DNA of 64,000 bases from Lachnospiraceae bacterium (GCA_017480565.1 JAFVAL010000072.1:1-64000); one strand, 5' to 3'. Positions 1 through 9,200 are shown, counted from the first letter of the stretch. Program-made: numbers and translations. Notes: a model not told the origin generated them from the letters alone.

Positions 1-446
1 AACGTTCGGGGCTTACGGAGCAAGATCTGGTGCGGCGCGTGGCGATCGATATGGAGCTTTTACCGGATGAGGTAACGACATCCTTTGTGGAAGCACTGGC
101 GGTGCTGGAGCCATTTGGCACGGGGAACCGGAAACCGCTTTTTGCAGCGCGAGGGATGCAGATCCGGCGTGCGGCGATTCTGGGACAGAACCAGAATGTG
201 CTGCGGCTGACCTTCCAGCAGCCGGGCGGGCGTATGTGGCACAATGCGGTGATCTTCGGAACCGATGAGATCATGCGCTGGCGTGAGGAGATGGCTGCGA
301 TCTTTGGGACGCAGGCGGTCTGGGATACGCTTGCGGGGCGTGATGCGGGGATTGTGATGGATCTTGCGTATGAGCCAGAGATCGATGCGTGGGGGGACCG
401 CGTGAAGGTCCAGTTTTTGGTTCGGCATTATCGGGCGAGAAAGTAA
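1..446 (+). CDS. recJ: RecJ, single-stranded-DNA 5'-3' exonuclease, C-terminal end (5' partial)
   Basis: The frame is open from the first complete codon at base 3 to the TAA at 444-446, so the gene begins before the window. The visible part, about 147 residues, matches the C-terminal OB-fold region of RecJ, with the characteristic LEPFGTGN segment (around 85-130) followed by the beta-rich tail. RecJ degrades single-stranded DNA in recombination and mismatch or excision repair. The catalytic DHH/DHHA1 domains lie outside the window. A strong promoter starts just after the stop, so the next gene is transcribed independently. Confidence 0.85.
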   Translation, partial: RSGLTEQDLVRRVAIDMELLPDEVTTSFVEALAVLEPFGTGNRKPLFAARGMQIRRAAILGQNQNVLRLTFQQPGGRMWHNAVIFGTDEIMRWREEMAAIFGTQAVWDTLAGRDAGIVMDLAYEPEIDAWGDRVKVQFLVRHYRARK

Positions 447-468
447 GAGGATGAACTTCATTTTTCAT

Positions 469-497
469 TTGAAATAACTTGATAAATGTTATATAAT
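469..497 (+). promoter_or_regulatory. Sigma-A promoter for the amylase/glycogen synthase gene
   Basis: TTGAAA (469-474) and TATAAT (492-497) are separated by 17 bases. A good ribosome binding site (AAAGGAGG, about 509-516) follows, then ATG at 528. Because transcription would start near 504, the in-frame codon at 486 cannot be the start, which supports 528. Confidence 0.8.
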
Positions 498-527
498 AGA
501 CAAGTCATAAAGGAGGAAGTTCAATTT

Positions 528-3500
528 ATGGCTTGGTATGAAAAAACATGTTTTTATCATATCTATCCGTTGGGGCTTTTGGGAGCGCCTGCGGAAAATG
601 ACTACGGCGAGGTGAGACATTGTCTCGGGGAGTTGGAGCCCTGGATCGATCACATCAAGGAGCTTGGCTGTGACGGGCTTTACATCGGACCGCTGTTCTC
701 GTCGGGGTCGCATGGATATGATACAACTGATTATCGCCGTGTGGATGAGAGGCTCGGATCCAATGAGGACTTAAAGGATCTGGTGCAGTACTGCCACGCG
801 AGAGGAATCCGTGTGATCTTAGATGGTGTGTTTAACCACACCGGGCGCGACTTTTTCGCGTTTCAGGATCTGAAGGCGCACCGGGAGAACAGCCGTTACA
901 GGGATTGGTACTGCAATGTCAATTTCTGGGGTAACAACGAGTATAACGATGGCTTTTCCTACGATAACTGGGGCGGCTACAATCTGCTTATAAAGCTGAA
1001 TCTGTGGAACCCTGAGGTGCGCGATTATCTGTACGAGACAGTGCGGTTCTGGGTCAGAGAATTTGACATCGACGGGCTGCGTCTCGATGCGGCGGATGTG
1101 CTTAATTTTGATTTTATGCGGGGCCTGCGGGATCTTGCAGAGCAGGTAAAGCCGGAGTTTTGGCTGATGGGTGAGGTGATCCACGGCGAATATCATCGTT
1201 GGGTCAATGAAAACACGCTGCACTCGGTGACAAATTATCACCTGCACAAAGCCCTTTTCAGCGGGCACAACGATCACAATTACTTTGAGATCGCGCATAC
1301 GGTCAGACGCCAGGGTCAAATGGGCCTGGGGCACGGTGTGCATCTCTATAATTTCGTGGACAACCACGATGTGGAGAGAATCACGACGAAGCTGAAGTGC
1401 AAAGCGCATTTTCTGCCGGTGCATGTGCTGCTTTATACGTTGCCAGGCATTCCTTCCCTCTACTACGGGTCTGAGTTTGGCGTAGAAGGGCGCAAGGAAC
1501 GCGGCTCGGATGCGTCGCTGCGGCCGTGTCTTAATCTAGCGGAGCTTAAAACGCAAGAAAACGGCTATGTGAAGCTGATCCGGGCGCTGGGAGAGATTCA
1601 TCAGAAGGAGTCCGCGCTCTGGTACGGTGACTACCGCGAGCTTGCACTGACTACGACCAAGTACGCGTTTGCGCGCGGCGATGTGATCGTGACGGTGAAC
1701 AATGACGGTGCGCCGGCGACATTTGATGTGCCTGGCGAGGGCAGCTATGTCGGAGCACTCTTTGGCGGGAAGGTAACGGCCCAGGACGGGCGCGTGCATT
1801 TGCAGATGGAAGGCAACGGCGGAGAGGTCTGGTTGCCATATAACGGGATGGATCAGAAAGTTGAGTTTGATGATTTAAACAAAGAGGTGGAAGACATGGG
1901 AAAGAAGAAAAAGAAAGTAGAAACTGCCACGAAGCAGGAAAAAATCGTAGTCGCAGCGGAGCCTGCTATCGAGGTAAAAGTTGAGGAGCCGGTCGAAGTT
2001 GTCGAAGAGGTGAAGGCAGCTATCGAAGAGGTAAAGATCGAAGAGCCTGTCTTTGAAGTCAAGGCAGAGGAGCCCCTTCCGGAGCCGAGAAGAAGCGTTG
2101 CTTTTATCGGTTCGGAGTGTTATCCGTTTGTAAAGACTGGCGGTCTGGGCGATGTCATGTATGCGCTGCCGAAGGCTCTGGTGAAGCAAAACTGTGACGT
2201 GAAGGTCATCCTTCCGAGATATAAGTGTATCCCTTGGAAGTACCAGGAGAAGATGGTTTACCGCGGGTCCTTCCAGATGAACCTGTGCGCGGACGGACGT
2301 TCCTTCTATGTGGGCATCATGGAGTATGTCTGGGACGGCGTGGTGTATGATTTCATCGATAACGAGGATTTCTTCTCAAATGGTAATCCTTACACGAATC
2401 TGATCGATGATATTCCGAAGTTCTGCTTCTTTGGAAAGGCCGCGCTTGCCGCGTTAAACTACATGGACTGGGTGCCGGACATCATTCACTGCCACGACTG
2501 GCAGGCGAGCCTGGTGCCGGTGTATCTGCGTACGTTATTTGAAGGGACGCCTGTGGCAAATGCACAGGTGATGCTCACGATTCACAATCTGCGCTTCCAG
2601 GGCATTTACAACATCCCGACCATCAAGTACTGGACGGGTCTGCCGGATTATGTCTTTAATAAAGATGCGTTAAAGACCGGCTATGAAGATGCAAACATGT
2701 TAAAGGGCGGCCTGGCATATTCGAACATGATTACGACCGTCAGCAACACCTATGCGGGTGAGATTCAGACTCCGTTCTACGGCGAGACGCTGGATGCGCA
2801 TCTGAGATATCATTCCGGTAAGCTGCACGGTATCGTCAATGGAATCGATGTGGATCTGTGGAATCCGGCAAATGATACGAAGCTTGCGGCTCCTTACGAT
2901 TTGGCAAATGTGATCGCACAGAAGAAGGAGAATAAGAGAGCACTGCAGGAAGAGCTGGGACTTACGCAGGATGACGGCAAGTTCGTGATCGGACTCATTT
3001 CTAGACTGACCAATCAGAAGGGTCTTGACCTAGTGAATATGGTGATGCCTGGACTGATCGATGGCAACACACAGGTTGTTGTGCTCGGTACGGGCGATGA
3101 AGTCTACGAAAATGCATTCCGCGGCTTTGAGAATCAGTATAAGGGCAGTGTCTGCTCCTGCATCATGTACGATGAGGGCAGAGCGCACCGGATCTATGCC
3201 GGCGCGGATGCACTGTTGGTTCCTTCGCTGTTTGAGCCTTGCGGCCTGACACAGCTGATTGCAATGCACTACGGAACCATTCCGATTGTGCGTGAAACCG
3301 GTGGACTCAAGGACACCGTACAGCCTTACAACGAGTATACCAATGAAGGCAATGGCTTTACATTTGATCGTTACGAGGCTGGCCTGCTCTACGATGCGAT
3401 CAACCGCGCGAAGACCGTGTATTTCACGAACCGCCAGAGCTGGGATGAGATGGTAGAGCGCGATATGGCCAAGGATGTTTCCTGGGATGTGTCTGCGAAG

Positions 3501-3536
3501 CAGTACAGAGAGCTGTATTTGCAGTTAAAGCCGTAA
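528..3536 (+). CDS. GH13 alpha-amylase fused to GT5 glycogen synthase
   Basis: A single 1002-residue ORF holds two enzymes of alpha-glucan metabolism. Residues 1 to about 455 form a GH13 domain with all four conserved regions: DGVFNH, GLRLDAAD (nucleophile D187), GEVIHG (acid E216) and VDNHD (D281). A Lys/Glu/Val-rich linker (about 457-525) follows. The rest is a GT5 glycogen synthase with the ADP-glucose-binding KTGGL motif (K536) and the FEPCGLTQ segment (E903). There is no signal peptide or membrane segment, so both halves should act in the cytoplasm, cleaving and elongating glycogen-like glucan. The start at 528 has the promoter and ribosome binding site. Oddity: an internal ribosome binding site and ATG lie at the domain junction. 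A lost stop between two genes is an alternative explanation. Product assignment of each half is firm; the biology of the fusion is inferred. Confidence 0.85.
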   Translation: MAWYEKTCFYHIYPLGLLGAPAENDYGEVRHCLGELEPWIDHIKELGCDGLYIGPLFSSGSHGYDTTDYRRVDERLGSNEDLKDLVQYCHARGIRVILDGVFNHTGRDFFAFQDLKAHRENSRYRDWYCNVNFWGNNEYNDGFSYDNWGGYNLLIKLNLWNPEVRDYLYETVRFWVREFDIDGLRLDAADVLNFDFMRGLRDLAEQVKPEFWLMGEVIHGEYHRWVNENTLHSVTNYHLHKALFSGHNDHNYFEIAHTVRRQGQMGLGHGVHLYNFVDNHDVERITTKLKCKAHFLPVHVLLYTLPGIPSLYYGSEFGVEGRKERGSDASLRPCLNLAELKTQENGYVKLIRALGEIHQKESALWYGDYRELALTTTKYAFARGDVIVTVNNDGAPATFDVPGEGSYVGALFGGKVTAQDGRVHLQMEGNGGEVWLPYNGMDQKVEFDDLNKEVEDMGKKKKKVETATKQEKIVVAAEPAIEVKVEEPVEVVEEVKAAIEEVKIEEPVFEVKAEEPLPEPRRSVAFIGSECYPFVKTGGLGDVMYALPKALVKQNCDVKVILPRYKCIPWKYQEKMVYRGSFQMNLCADGRSFYVGIMEYVWDGVVYDFIDNEDFFSNGNPYTNLIDDIPKFCFFGKAALAALNYMDWVPDIIHCHDWQASLVPVYLRTLFEGTPVANAQVMLTIHNLRFQGIYNIPTIKYWTGLPDYVFNKDALKTGYEDANMLKGGLAYSNMITTVSNTYAGEIQTPFYGETLDAHLRYHSGKLHGIVNGIDVDLWNPANDTKLAAPYDLANVIAQKKENKRALQEELGLTQDDGKFVIGLISRLTNQKGLDLVNMVMPGLIDGNTQVVVLGTGDEVYENAFRGFENQYKGSVCSCIMYDEGRAHRIYAGADALLVPSLFEPCGLTQLIAMHYGTIPIVRETGGLKDTVQPYNEYTNEGNGFTFDRYEAGLLYDAINRAKTVYFTNRQSWDEMVERDMAKDVSWDVSAKQYRELYLQLKP
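1881..1898 (+). promoter_or_regulatory. Internal ribosome binding site and in-frame ATG at the GH13/GT5 junction
   Basis: AAAGAGGTGG (1881-1890) sits 5 bases before ATG 1896, which is in frame with the long ORF (residue 457). It would initiate a free-standing glycogen synthase beginning MGKKKKK. This could give two products from one mRNA, or be a relic of two ancestral genes. Confidence 0.55.
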
Positions 3537-3556
3537 ATACAAGATAGATCTGATGA

Positions 3557-3592
3557 GGATGTCGACACAGAGACGTGTTGGCATCCTTTTTT
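3557..3592 (+). terminator. Rho-independent terminator after the amylase/glycogen synthase gene
   Basis: GGATGTCGACAC pairs with GTGTTGGCATCC (two G-U wobbles) across a short loop, followed by six T. It abuts the stop codon of the convergent Crp/Fnr gene. Confidence 0.8.
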
Positions 3593-4265
3593 AAGTTTCT
3601 TCCATCTGTCTGGCAAGAGCACACAACGAAGAAGGGTCTTTGATCCTGTAGCGTCTGCCTTCTTTTTCCAGGTATCCGCAATCGACAAAGTCTTTCATCA
3701 CTTGACTTAGATGCCGGTAGGAGACCCCGAGGCTGTCAGCAGCCTCTACTTTTTTAACGGCGACAAGGTCTTCTTCCTGCATTTGCAAAAGGAATCTGGC
3801 AAGACGATTTTCCAGGGGGTAGCTGAAGGTGTGCAGCAGCTTTTGTACACCGGTGCGTTCTTTGTGACAGATCTGGATTGCGAGCTTGATGAGAAATGTA
3901 TTGTCAGCGAGCAGACGGTCGCGGCAGAGCTCGTACGGGAGCATCGCGGCCTGACATTCTTCGAGTGCGCGCACGGACATGGTCGGCGGTACCATCTCTA
4001 AAAGTTCTAGTTCGCCCAACAGGGCCGGCGCGTTGGTGGTGTTGATGATTCTGTGTTTGCCGTTGGGCAAAATGGCACTGATGCAGACTCTGCCTTCAAG
4101 CAGCAGAAAGAGTGCGCCTCGGTCTTCCCCTTGGTCGATGAGCGTCTCTCCAGGCGCAAATGAGACGACAGAGGTTTGCTCGCGAAAGGCGGTGCCAAAC
4201 CATTCCCGGTAGGAAGGGTGTTCGTAGACTGCGTGTAGTGTGCGTGGGTGATGGAGATACTTCAT
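3591..4265 (-). CDS. Crp/Fnr-family regulator, YeiL-like
   Basis: The protein has 224 residues: an N-terminal cyclic-nucleotide-binding-type beta-barrel (about 30-125, with PGETLIDQGE and GRVCISAILPNGK), a dimerisation helix, and a C-terminal winged helix-turn-helix (about 165-215). No Fnr-type cysteine cluster is evident. It is divergent from a nucleoside hydrolase very similar to RihB; in E. coli the Crp/Fnr regulator yeiL likewise neighbours rihB. I infer that it controls rihB through the palindrome at 4293-4316, probably as an activator. Effector unknown. ATG at 4265 follows GAAGGGA at suitable spacing. Confidence 0.8.
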   Translation of the reverse strand: MKYLHHPRTLHAVYEHPSYREWFGTAFREQTSVVSFAPGETLIDQGEDRGALFLLLEGRVCISAILPNGKHRIINTTNAPALLGELELLEMVPPTMSVRALEECQAAMLPYELCRDRLLADNTFLIKLAIQICHKERTGVQKLLHTFSYPLENRLARFLLQMQEEDLVAVKKVEAADSLGVSYRHLSQVMKDFVDCGYLEKEGRRYRIKDPSSLCALARQMEET

Positions 4266-4292
4266 AACCTTTTCCCTTCGAATTCATTTCAT

Positions 4293-4316
4293 CAAATAGG
4301 AGAAATCTCCTATTTG
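4293..4316. promoter_or_regulatory. Perfect 24-base palindrome, predicted operator of the Crp/Fnr regulator
   Basis: CAAATAGGAGA and TCTCCTATTTG are exact inverted copies separated by AA. Length and symmetry fit a Crp/Fnr-family dimer site. Its centre (4304.5) is about 42 bases upstream of the likely transcription start of rihB (near 4347), the class II activator position, and it covers the place of the -35 box. Confidence 0.75.
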
Positions 4317-4340
4317 CCTTTGTCTGAGTGATAGTATACT
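4313..4340 (+). promoter_or_regulatory. rihB promoter with weak -35
   Basis: TATACT (4335-4340) is a good -10. The only candidate -35, TTTGCC (4313-4318, 16-base spacer), is poor and overlaps the palindrome, as expected for an activator-dependent promoter. Confidence 0.6.
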
Positions 4341-4366
4341 ACAATCAAACAAAGGAGGAAAGACAA

Positions 4367-5302
4367 ATGGGAAAAAGTAAACTGATTTTAGATTGTGATG
4401 TTGGGCATGATGATGCGATTGCATTGATGGTAGCGGCTAAGAATCCTGCGCTGGAGCTTCTTGGCGTGACGGCCGTGGCGGGCAATCAGGTCTTGGAAAA
4501 GACCCTGCCCAATACGCTGCATGTCTGTCAGCACCTGGGCCTTGAGACGCCGGTATACGGTGGGATGCACGGACCGTTGGTGCGAGACCAGATTACAGCG
4601 GGCGATATCCACGGGGAGAGCGGCCTTGACGGTCCGGTTTTCGAGCCATTGTCCTGGAAAAAGGCAGAGGATGAGAACGCGGTGTTATATCTGATTCGGA
4701 CATTGATGGCGTCCGATGGGGATATCACGCTGGTGCCGGTCGCACCGTTAACGAACATTGCCATGGCGATGCTTTTGGAACCGCGTATTAAAGAGAAAAT
4801 CAAAGAAATCGTGCTCATGGGCGGTGCAATCGGACTGGGCAATGCCACACCTGCAGCAGAGTTTAACATTCTGGCGGATCCGGAGGCTGCGCACGTGGTC
4901 TTTACTTCCGGTGTCCCGATTGTGATGATGGGGCTTGATCTGACCAACCAGGCATTAGCGGATCTTCACATCATTGAACGGATGGAGGCGATCGGGAATA
5001 AGGCCGGAAAGCTTTTTGGCGACATTATGCGCTTTACGCGTAAGACCCAGCTGAAAAATGGTTTGACTGCGGGGCCGGTTCATGATGTGACTGCGGTGGT
5101 GTATCTATTTGCACCCGAAGTGTTTGAAGTGAAGCCTGCCTATGTCGAGGTCGATCTCACGAAGGGTCCTTGCTACGGACGAACGGTCTGCGACCTGATT
5201 GGCCGCACGGGTCATGAGCCAAATGCACTCGTGGGATGCGGCTTACAGCTGGAGAAGTTCTGGGATATCGTCGAAGAGACGCTGCGGCTTTACGAGGAGT
5301 AA
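4367..5302 (+). CDS. rihB: Pyrimidine-type ribonucleoside hydrolase, RihB-like
   Basis: The enzyme hydrolyses the N-glycosidic bond of ribonucleosides to base and ribose. The 311-residue protein carries the calcium-binding aspartate cluster of the IUNH family near the N-terminus (D9, D11, D15, D16 in LDCDVGHDD), plus the IVLMGGA and AEFNI(L)ADPEAA segments. The pattern follows E. coli RihB closely along the whole length, hence the symbol, though pyrimidine preference is inferred. ATG 4367 is preceded by AAAGGAGG; an earlier in-frame codon at 4328 lies within the promoter and is rejected. Nucleoside salvage fits the purine synthesis genes downstream. Confidence 0.85.
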   Translation: MGKSKLILDCDVGHDDAIALMVAAKNPALELLGVTAVAGNQVLEKTLPNTLHVCQHLGLETPVYGGMHGPLVRDQITAGDIHGESGLDGPVFEPLSWKKAEDENAVLYLIRTLMASDGDITLVPVAPLTNIAMAMLLEPRIKEKIKEIVLMGGAIGLGNATPAAEFNILADPEAAHVVFTSGVPIVMMGLDLTNQALADLHIIERMEAIGNKAGKLFGDIMRFTRKTQLKNGLTAGPVHDVTAVVYLFAPEVFEVKPAYVEVDLTKGPCYGRTVCDLIGRTGHEPNALVGCGLQLEKFWDIVEETLRLYEE

Positions 5303-5371
5303 GCGAGAAGCCGGGAACTATTAGAGCCGCTAATCAATCGCGTTATATTTATTAACGAAGCTAAAAACTGC

Positions 5372-5400
5372 TTGCCTTTTGAAGTCAACATGGCTATGAT
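5372..5400 (+). promoter_or_regulatory. Possible purC promoter
   Basis: TTGCCT (5372-5377), 17 bases, TATGAT (5395-5400). No purine riboswitch consensus is visible between here and purC. Confidence 0.4.
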
Positions 5401-5447
5401 AATCACGTAACCGCAGTTTCATTTGCAGAGAAGGAATGGATAGTAAG

Positions 5448-6155
5448 ATGCAGAAGTTAGAACAGCTCTATGAAGGAAAAGCAAAGAAGGTTTTTAAGAC
5501 GGACGTTCCGGACGTTCTGATCGTTGATTATAAAGATGATGCGACCGCATTTAACGGAGAGAAGCGCGGCACGATCGCGGGCAAGGGCGTGATCAATAAC
5601 CGCATGACGAATCTGCTGTTTGCGCAGATGGAGAAGGAAGGGATTCCGACACACCTTGTCGAGGAGTTATCCGACCGTGAGACCGCAGTCAAGGCAGTCG
5701 AGATCGTTCCGCTCGAGGTCATTGTGAGAAATATCGCCGCAGGCAGCTTCTCCAAGAGAATGGGTGTGGAAGAGGGAACCCCGCTTCTTTGCCCGATTTT
5801 GGAGTACTCTTACAAGAACGATGATCTGGGTGATCCGTTCATCAATGATTACTATGCGCTGGCACTTGGCCTGGCAACAAAGGAAGAGCTTGACCGCATC
5901 GCTGAGCTGACGTTTAAGGTAAATGAGTTCCTGAAGGCGTTCTTCTTAAAGGCAGACATCGAGCTCGTGGACTTTAAGATTGAGTTTGGTCGTTATCACG
6001 GCGAGATCATCCTGGCGGATGAGATTTCTCCGGACACCTGCAGACTGTGGGATGTGCATACGCACCAGAAGCTCGATAAGGACCGGTTCCGCAGAGACAT
6101 GGGTCATGTGGAAGAGGCATATATCGAGGTTGCAAAGAGGATTGGATTAATTTAA
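5448..6155 (+). CDS. purC: Phosphoribosylaminoimidazole-succinocarboxamide synthase (SAICAR synthetase)
   Basis: PurC condenses CAIR with aspartate using ATP in de novo purine synthesis. The protein starts [16 protein letters not shown], the usual N-terminus of the family, and shows [16 protein letters not shown] and the DEISPD(T)CRLWD signature near the C-terminus. Length (235 residues) is normal for single-domain PurC. I chose ATG 5448; ATG 5436 in the same frame directly abuts AAGGA, so its spacing is too short. It precedes purB and purA, giving three purine biosynthesis genes in a row. Confidence 0.93.
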   Translation: MQKLEQLYEGKAKKVFKTDVPDVLIVDYKDDATAFNGEKRGTIAGKGVINNRMTNLLFAQMEKEGIPTHLVEELSDRETAVKAVEIVPLEVIVRNIAAGSFSKRMGVEEGTPLLCPILEYSYKNDDLGDPFINDYYALALGLATKEELDRIAELTFKVNEFLKAFFLKADIELVDFKIEFGRYHGEIILADEISPDTCRLWDVHTHQKLDKDRFRRDMGHVEEAYIEVAKRIGLI

Positions 6156-6162
6156 AATAATA

Positions 6163-6183
6163 GGCGGAGGTGTACCCTCCGCC
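6163..6183 (+). terminator. Hairpin between purC and purB
   Basis: GGCGGAGG and CCTCCGCC form a perfect 8-base stem over a 5-base loop. The following CTTCTTA is only a weak U tract, so this may be a partial terminator or an RNA-stabilising hairpin. Confidence 0.5.
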
Positions 6184-6218
6184 CTTCTTAGTTCTACATG
6201 AAATGATTGGAGAATCCC

Positions 6219-7658
6219 ATGAGTACAGAATATGATCGCTATGTGAGTCCTCTTTCCGAGCGTTACGCTTCGAAGGAGATGCAGTATATTTTTTCACCGG
6301 ACATGAAGTTTAAGACCTGGAGACGTCTTTGGATTGCGCTTGCGGAGACTGAGATGGAGCTTGGCCTTGATATCACGCCGGAGCAGGTCGCGGAGTTAAA
6401 GGCGCACGCAGAGGAGATCAACTACGAGGTGGCCAAGGAGCGTGAGCGTGTGGTGCGCCACGATGTGATGAGCCATGTCTATGCCTACGGTGTGCAGTGC
6501 CCGAACGCGAAGGGCATCATTCATCTGGGGGCGACGTCCTGCTATGTGGGCGATAATACCGACATCATCGTGATGACCGAAGGCCTGAAGCTGGTCAAGA
6601 AAAAACTGGTCAATGTGATGGCTGCACTCGCAAAGTTTGCGCTGGAGTATAAGGACCTGCCGACACTCGGATTTACGCATTTTCAGCCTGCACAGCCGAC
6701 GACGGTCGGAAAGCGTGCTTCTCTCTGGCTGCAGGAATTGCAGCTCGATTACGAGGATCTGTGTTACGTGCTCGATGGGATGAAGCTGCTTGGCTCTAAG
6801 GGAACGACCGGCACGCAGGCAAGCTTCATGGAGCTCTTTGACGGAGACGAGGAGAAGATCCGTGAGATGGACCGTCGGATCGCGAAAAAGATGGGCTTTG
6901 CGGCCTGCTTCCCGGTTTCCGGCCAGACCTATTCGAGAAAAATGGATACGCGCGTGGTGAATGTTCTCGCGGGTATTGCCTCCAGTGCGAATAAATTTGC
7001 GAATGATATCCGTCTGCTGCAACATTTGAAAGAGATTGAAGAGCCGTTTGAGAAGACCCAGATCGGTTCCTCTGCGATGGCTTATAAGAGAAATCCAATG
7101 CGCTCGGAGCGTATCTGCTCGCTGGCGCGATACGTCATGGTGGATGCCTTAAATCCAGCGATGACGACCTCCGTGCAGTGGTTTGAGAGGACGCTCGACG
7201 ACTCCGCAGGCAAGAGACTTTCGGTGCCGGAAGCATTTCTTGCGATCGATGGTATCCTGGATCTTTATTTAAATGTCGCCTCGGGCCTTGTGGTGTATCC
7301 GAAGGTGATCGAGAAGCGCCTCATGAGTGAGCTGCCGTTCATGGCGACTGAAAATATTATGATGGACGCGGTAAAGGCAGGAGGAGACCGCCAGGAGCTG
7401 CACGAGAAGATTCGTGTACTTTCGATGGAAGCAGGGAGAAATGTAAAAGAGCGTGGGCTTGAGAACAATTTGCTGGATCTGATCGCGGCGGATGAGAACT
7501 TTGGGCTGAGCCTTGAGGATCTGAAAAAGACGATGGATCCGAAGCTTTACGTCGGGCGTGCACCTTCGCAGGTGAAGGAATATGTGGAGCAGTTCATCGA
7601 GCCGATCCTTAAGGAGAATGAAGAGCTGCTTGGTGTGACCGCAGAGATTAAGGTGTGA
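6219..7658 (+). CDS. purB: Adenylosuccinate lyase
   Basis: PurB cleaves SAICAR to AICAR and adenylosuccinate to AMP, both with release of fumarate. The 479-residue protein belongs to the fumarase/aspartase superfamily and contains its signature loop [15 protein letters not shown] (about 281-295), preceded by [10 protein letters not shown] and [17 protein letters not shown] 6219 has GGAG six bases upstream; the in-frame TTG at 6207 overlaps that site and is rejected. It lies between purC, whose product it consumes, and purA, whose product it also consumes. The length fits the PurB form common in Clostridia. Confidence 0.95.
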   Translation: MSTEYDRYVSPLSERYASKEMQYIFSPDMKFKTWRRLWIALAETEMELGLDITPEQVAELKAHAEEINYEVAKERERVVRHDVMSHVYAYGVQCPNAKGIIHLGATSCYVGDNTDIIVMTEGLKLVKKKLVNVMAALAKFALEYKDLPTLGFTHFQPAQPTTVGKRASLWLQELQLDYEDLCYVLDGMKLLGSKGTTGTQASFMELFDGDEEKIREMDRRIAKKMGFAACFPVSGQTYSRKMDTRVVNVLAGIASSANKFANDIRLLQHLKEIEEPFEKTQIGSSAMAYKRNPMRSERICSLARYVMVDALNPAMTTSVQWFERTLDDSAGKRLSVPEAFLAIDGILDLYLNVASGLVVYPKVIEKRLMSELPFMATENIMMDAVKAGGDRQELHEKIRVLSMEAGRNVKERGLENNLLDLIAADENFGLSLEDLKKTMDPKLYVGRAPSQVKEYVEQFIEPILKENEELLGVTAEIKV

Positions 7659-7671
7659 GAAGACATTTTCC

Positions 7672-7700
7672 TTGTGTACAAGTTGCAGATAGTGTATAGT
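7672..7700 (+). promoter_or_regulatory. purA promoter
   Basis: TTGTGT (7672-7677), 17 bases, TATAGT (7695-7700), in the purB-purA gap. It gives purA its own transcription start. Confidence 0.6.
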
Positions 7701-7762
7701 GGAAATGTTGCTGAGGGAATGCATTTGCCAAGAGCAAGTGCCTGCGAAAAAGGAGAATCAGT

Positions 7763-9046
7763 ATGGTAAGAGCAATTGTTGGAGCAAACTGGGGTGACGA
7801 AGGCAAGGGTAAGATTACCGATATGTTGGGTCAGAATTCTGATATCGTGATCCGCTATCAGGGCGGCGCGAATGCAGGACATACGATCATTAACAATTAC
7901 GGGAAGTTTGCACTTCACACACTGCCTTCCGGCGTATTTTATGATCATGTGACGTCGATCATCGGCAATGGTGTGGCTTTAAACATCCCGCTGCTTGTCA
8001 AGGAGATTGATGAGCTGGTCAGCCGCGGTGTGCCGAAACCGCATATTTTGGTTTCAAACCGCGCACAGATTGTGATGCCTTATCATATTTACTTCGACCA
8101 GTGTGAGGAAGAGCGCAGAGGAAAGAAGGCGTTTGGGTCTACGAAGTCCGGCATCGCTCCGTTCTATTCTGATAAATATGCGAAGATCGGCTTCCAGGTT
8201 GCGGATCTGTATGCAGACGAGAAGTCGTTAAAAGAGAAGATCGAGGGCGTGCTGGTGCAGAAAAATGTGCTCCTTGAGCATCTGTATCACAAGGAGCCTC
8301 TGAAGGTAGAGGAGATCTATCAGACCCTTTGTGAGTACAAAGAGATGATCGATCCTTATGTCTGTGATACCGCAGAGTACTTGCATCAGGCGATTGCAGA
8401 GGGCAAGAATATCTTGCTCGAAGGACAGCTGGGAACACTGAAGGACCCGGATTTCGGCATCTATCCGATGGTGACCTCTTCGTCCACACTTGCCGGCTAC
8501 GGTGCCATCGGTGCGGGCATTCCTCCGTATGAGATCAAGGACATTATCGCGGTTGTGAAGGCTTATTCCAGCGCGGTTGGTGCAGGTGAGTTTGTCAGCG
8601 AGATCTTTGGCGACGAGGCACAGGAGCTCAGGCTTCGCGGCGGTGACGGCGGCGAGTTTGGCGCAACGACCGGCAGACCGAGAAGAATGGGATGGTTTGA
8701 TGCGGTTGCCACACGTTATGGCGTGAAGATGCAGGGGGCGACAGAGGTTGCTCTGACGGTGCTTGATGTGCTCGGATATCTGGACGAACTGCCGATCTGC
8801 GTGGGATATGAGTATAAGGGGAGAATCTTGAAAGAATTCCCGACAACGGCTTTTTTGAAGGATTGTACGCCGGTTTATGAGTATCTTCCGGGATGGAAGT
8901 GTGAGATCCGGGGCATCAAGAAGTATGAAGACCTGCCGGAGGCTTGCCGGAATTATATCGAGTTTATCGAGAAGGAGATCGGGGTGCCGATCACGATGGT
9001 GAGCAACGGACCGGGGAGAGACGAGATCATTTATCGAAACAAATAA
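7763..9046 (+). CDS. purA: Adenylosuccinate synthetase
   Basis: PurA converts IMP, aspartate and GTP to adenylosuccinate, the first committed step to AMP. Residues 7-17 are the GTP-binding P-loop GANWGDEGKGK with catalytic D12; H40 follows in GGANAGHT. STLAGYGAIGAG and the GATTGRPRRMGWFD segment are also present. Length (427) is typical. ATG 7763 follows AAAAGGAG. Together with PurB upstream it completes the IMP-to-AMP branch. Confidence 0.96.
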   Translation: MVRAIVGANWGDEGKGKITDMLGQNSDIVIRYQGGANAGHTIINNYGKFALHTLPSGVFYDHVTSIIGNGVALNIPLLVKEIDELVSRGVPKPHILVSNRAQIVMPYHIYFDQCEEERRGKKAFGSTKSGIAPFYSDKYAKIGFQVADLYADEKSLKEKIEGVLVQKNVLLEHLYHKEPLKVEEIYQTLCEYKEMIDPYVCDTAEYLHQAIAEGKNILLEGQLGTLKDPDFGIYPMVTSSSTLAGYGAIGAGIPPYEIKDIIAVVKAYSSAVGAGEFVSEIFGDEAQELRLRGGDGGEFGATTGRPRRMGWFDAVATRYGVKMQGATEVALTVLDVLGYLDELPICVGYEYKGRILKEFPTTAFLKDCTPVYEYLPGWKCEIRGIKKYEDLPEACRNYIEFIEKEIGVPITMVSNGPGRDEIIYRNK

Positions 9047-9054
9047 GAGGAAAG

Positions 9055-9085
9055 ACCGATGGCTGTCTGCAGACATCGGTTTTTT
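9055..9085 (+). terminator. Terminator after purA
   Basis: ACCGATG pairs with CATCGGT around a self-complementary GTCTGCAGAC centre; six T follow. Confidence 0.8.
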
Positions 9086-9104
9086 AAGTTGAGGGGACAA
9101 TGCA

Positions 9105-9178
9105 AGCCAGGCCTCGAGACGGGTCGAAGAGGCCGTTTTGACTCCCGGAGGGAGAAAAGGCAAGTGTAGAGTCAAGAA
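9105..9178. other. Structured intergenic segment, function unknown
   Basis: Between the purA terminator and the next promoter are nested inverted repeats: GGCCTC (9110-9115) with GAGGCC (9129-9134, followed by GTTTTG), and TTGACTC (9138-9144) with GAGTCAA (9169-9175), the latter competing with CTCCC/GGGAG (9142-9154). No ORF with a ribosome binding site was seen. The first hairpin could be a weak second terminator. Confidence 0.35.
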
Positions 9179-9200
9179 GGGTTACAGATGAAGAAAGAAG

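Noticed and set aside
486..527. Upstream start codon for the amylase/synthase ORF
   Set aside because: The -10 box of a good promoter covers 492-497, so the codon at 486 would not be in the mRNA; ATG 528 has the ribosome binding site.
819..1424. Long minus-strand ORF inside the amylase gene
   Set aside because: It lies opposite conserved GH13 catalytic motifs, has no ribosome binding site and a composition typical of an antisense shadow.
5303..5447. Possible purine riboswitch upstream of purC
   Set aside because: None of the conserved purine aptamer loop sequences are present; only a weak CGTTA/TAACG hairpin and a plausible promoter.
8228..9175. 315-codon minus-strand ORF opposite purA
   Set aside because: Shadow of purA; no promoter, ribosome binding site or recognisable motif.
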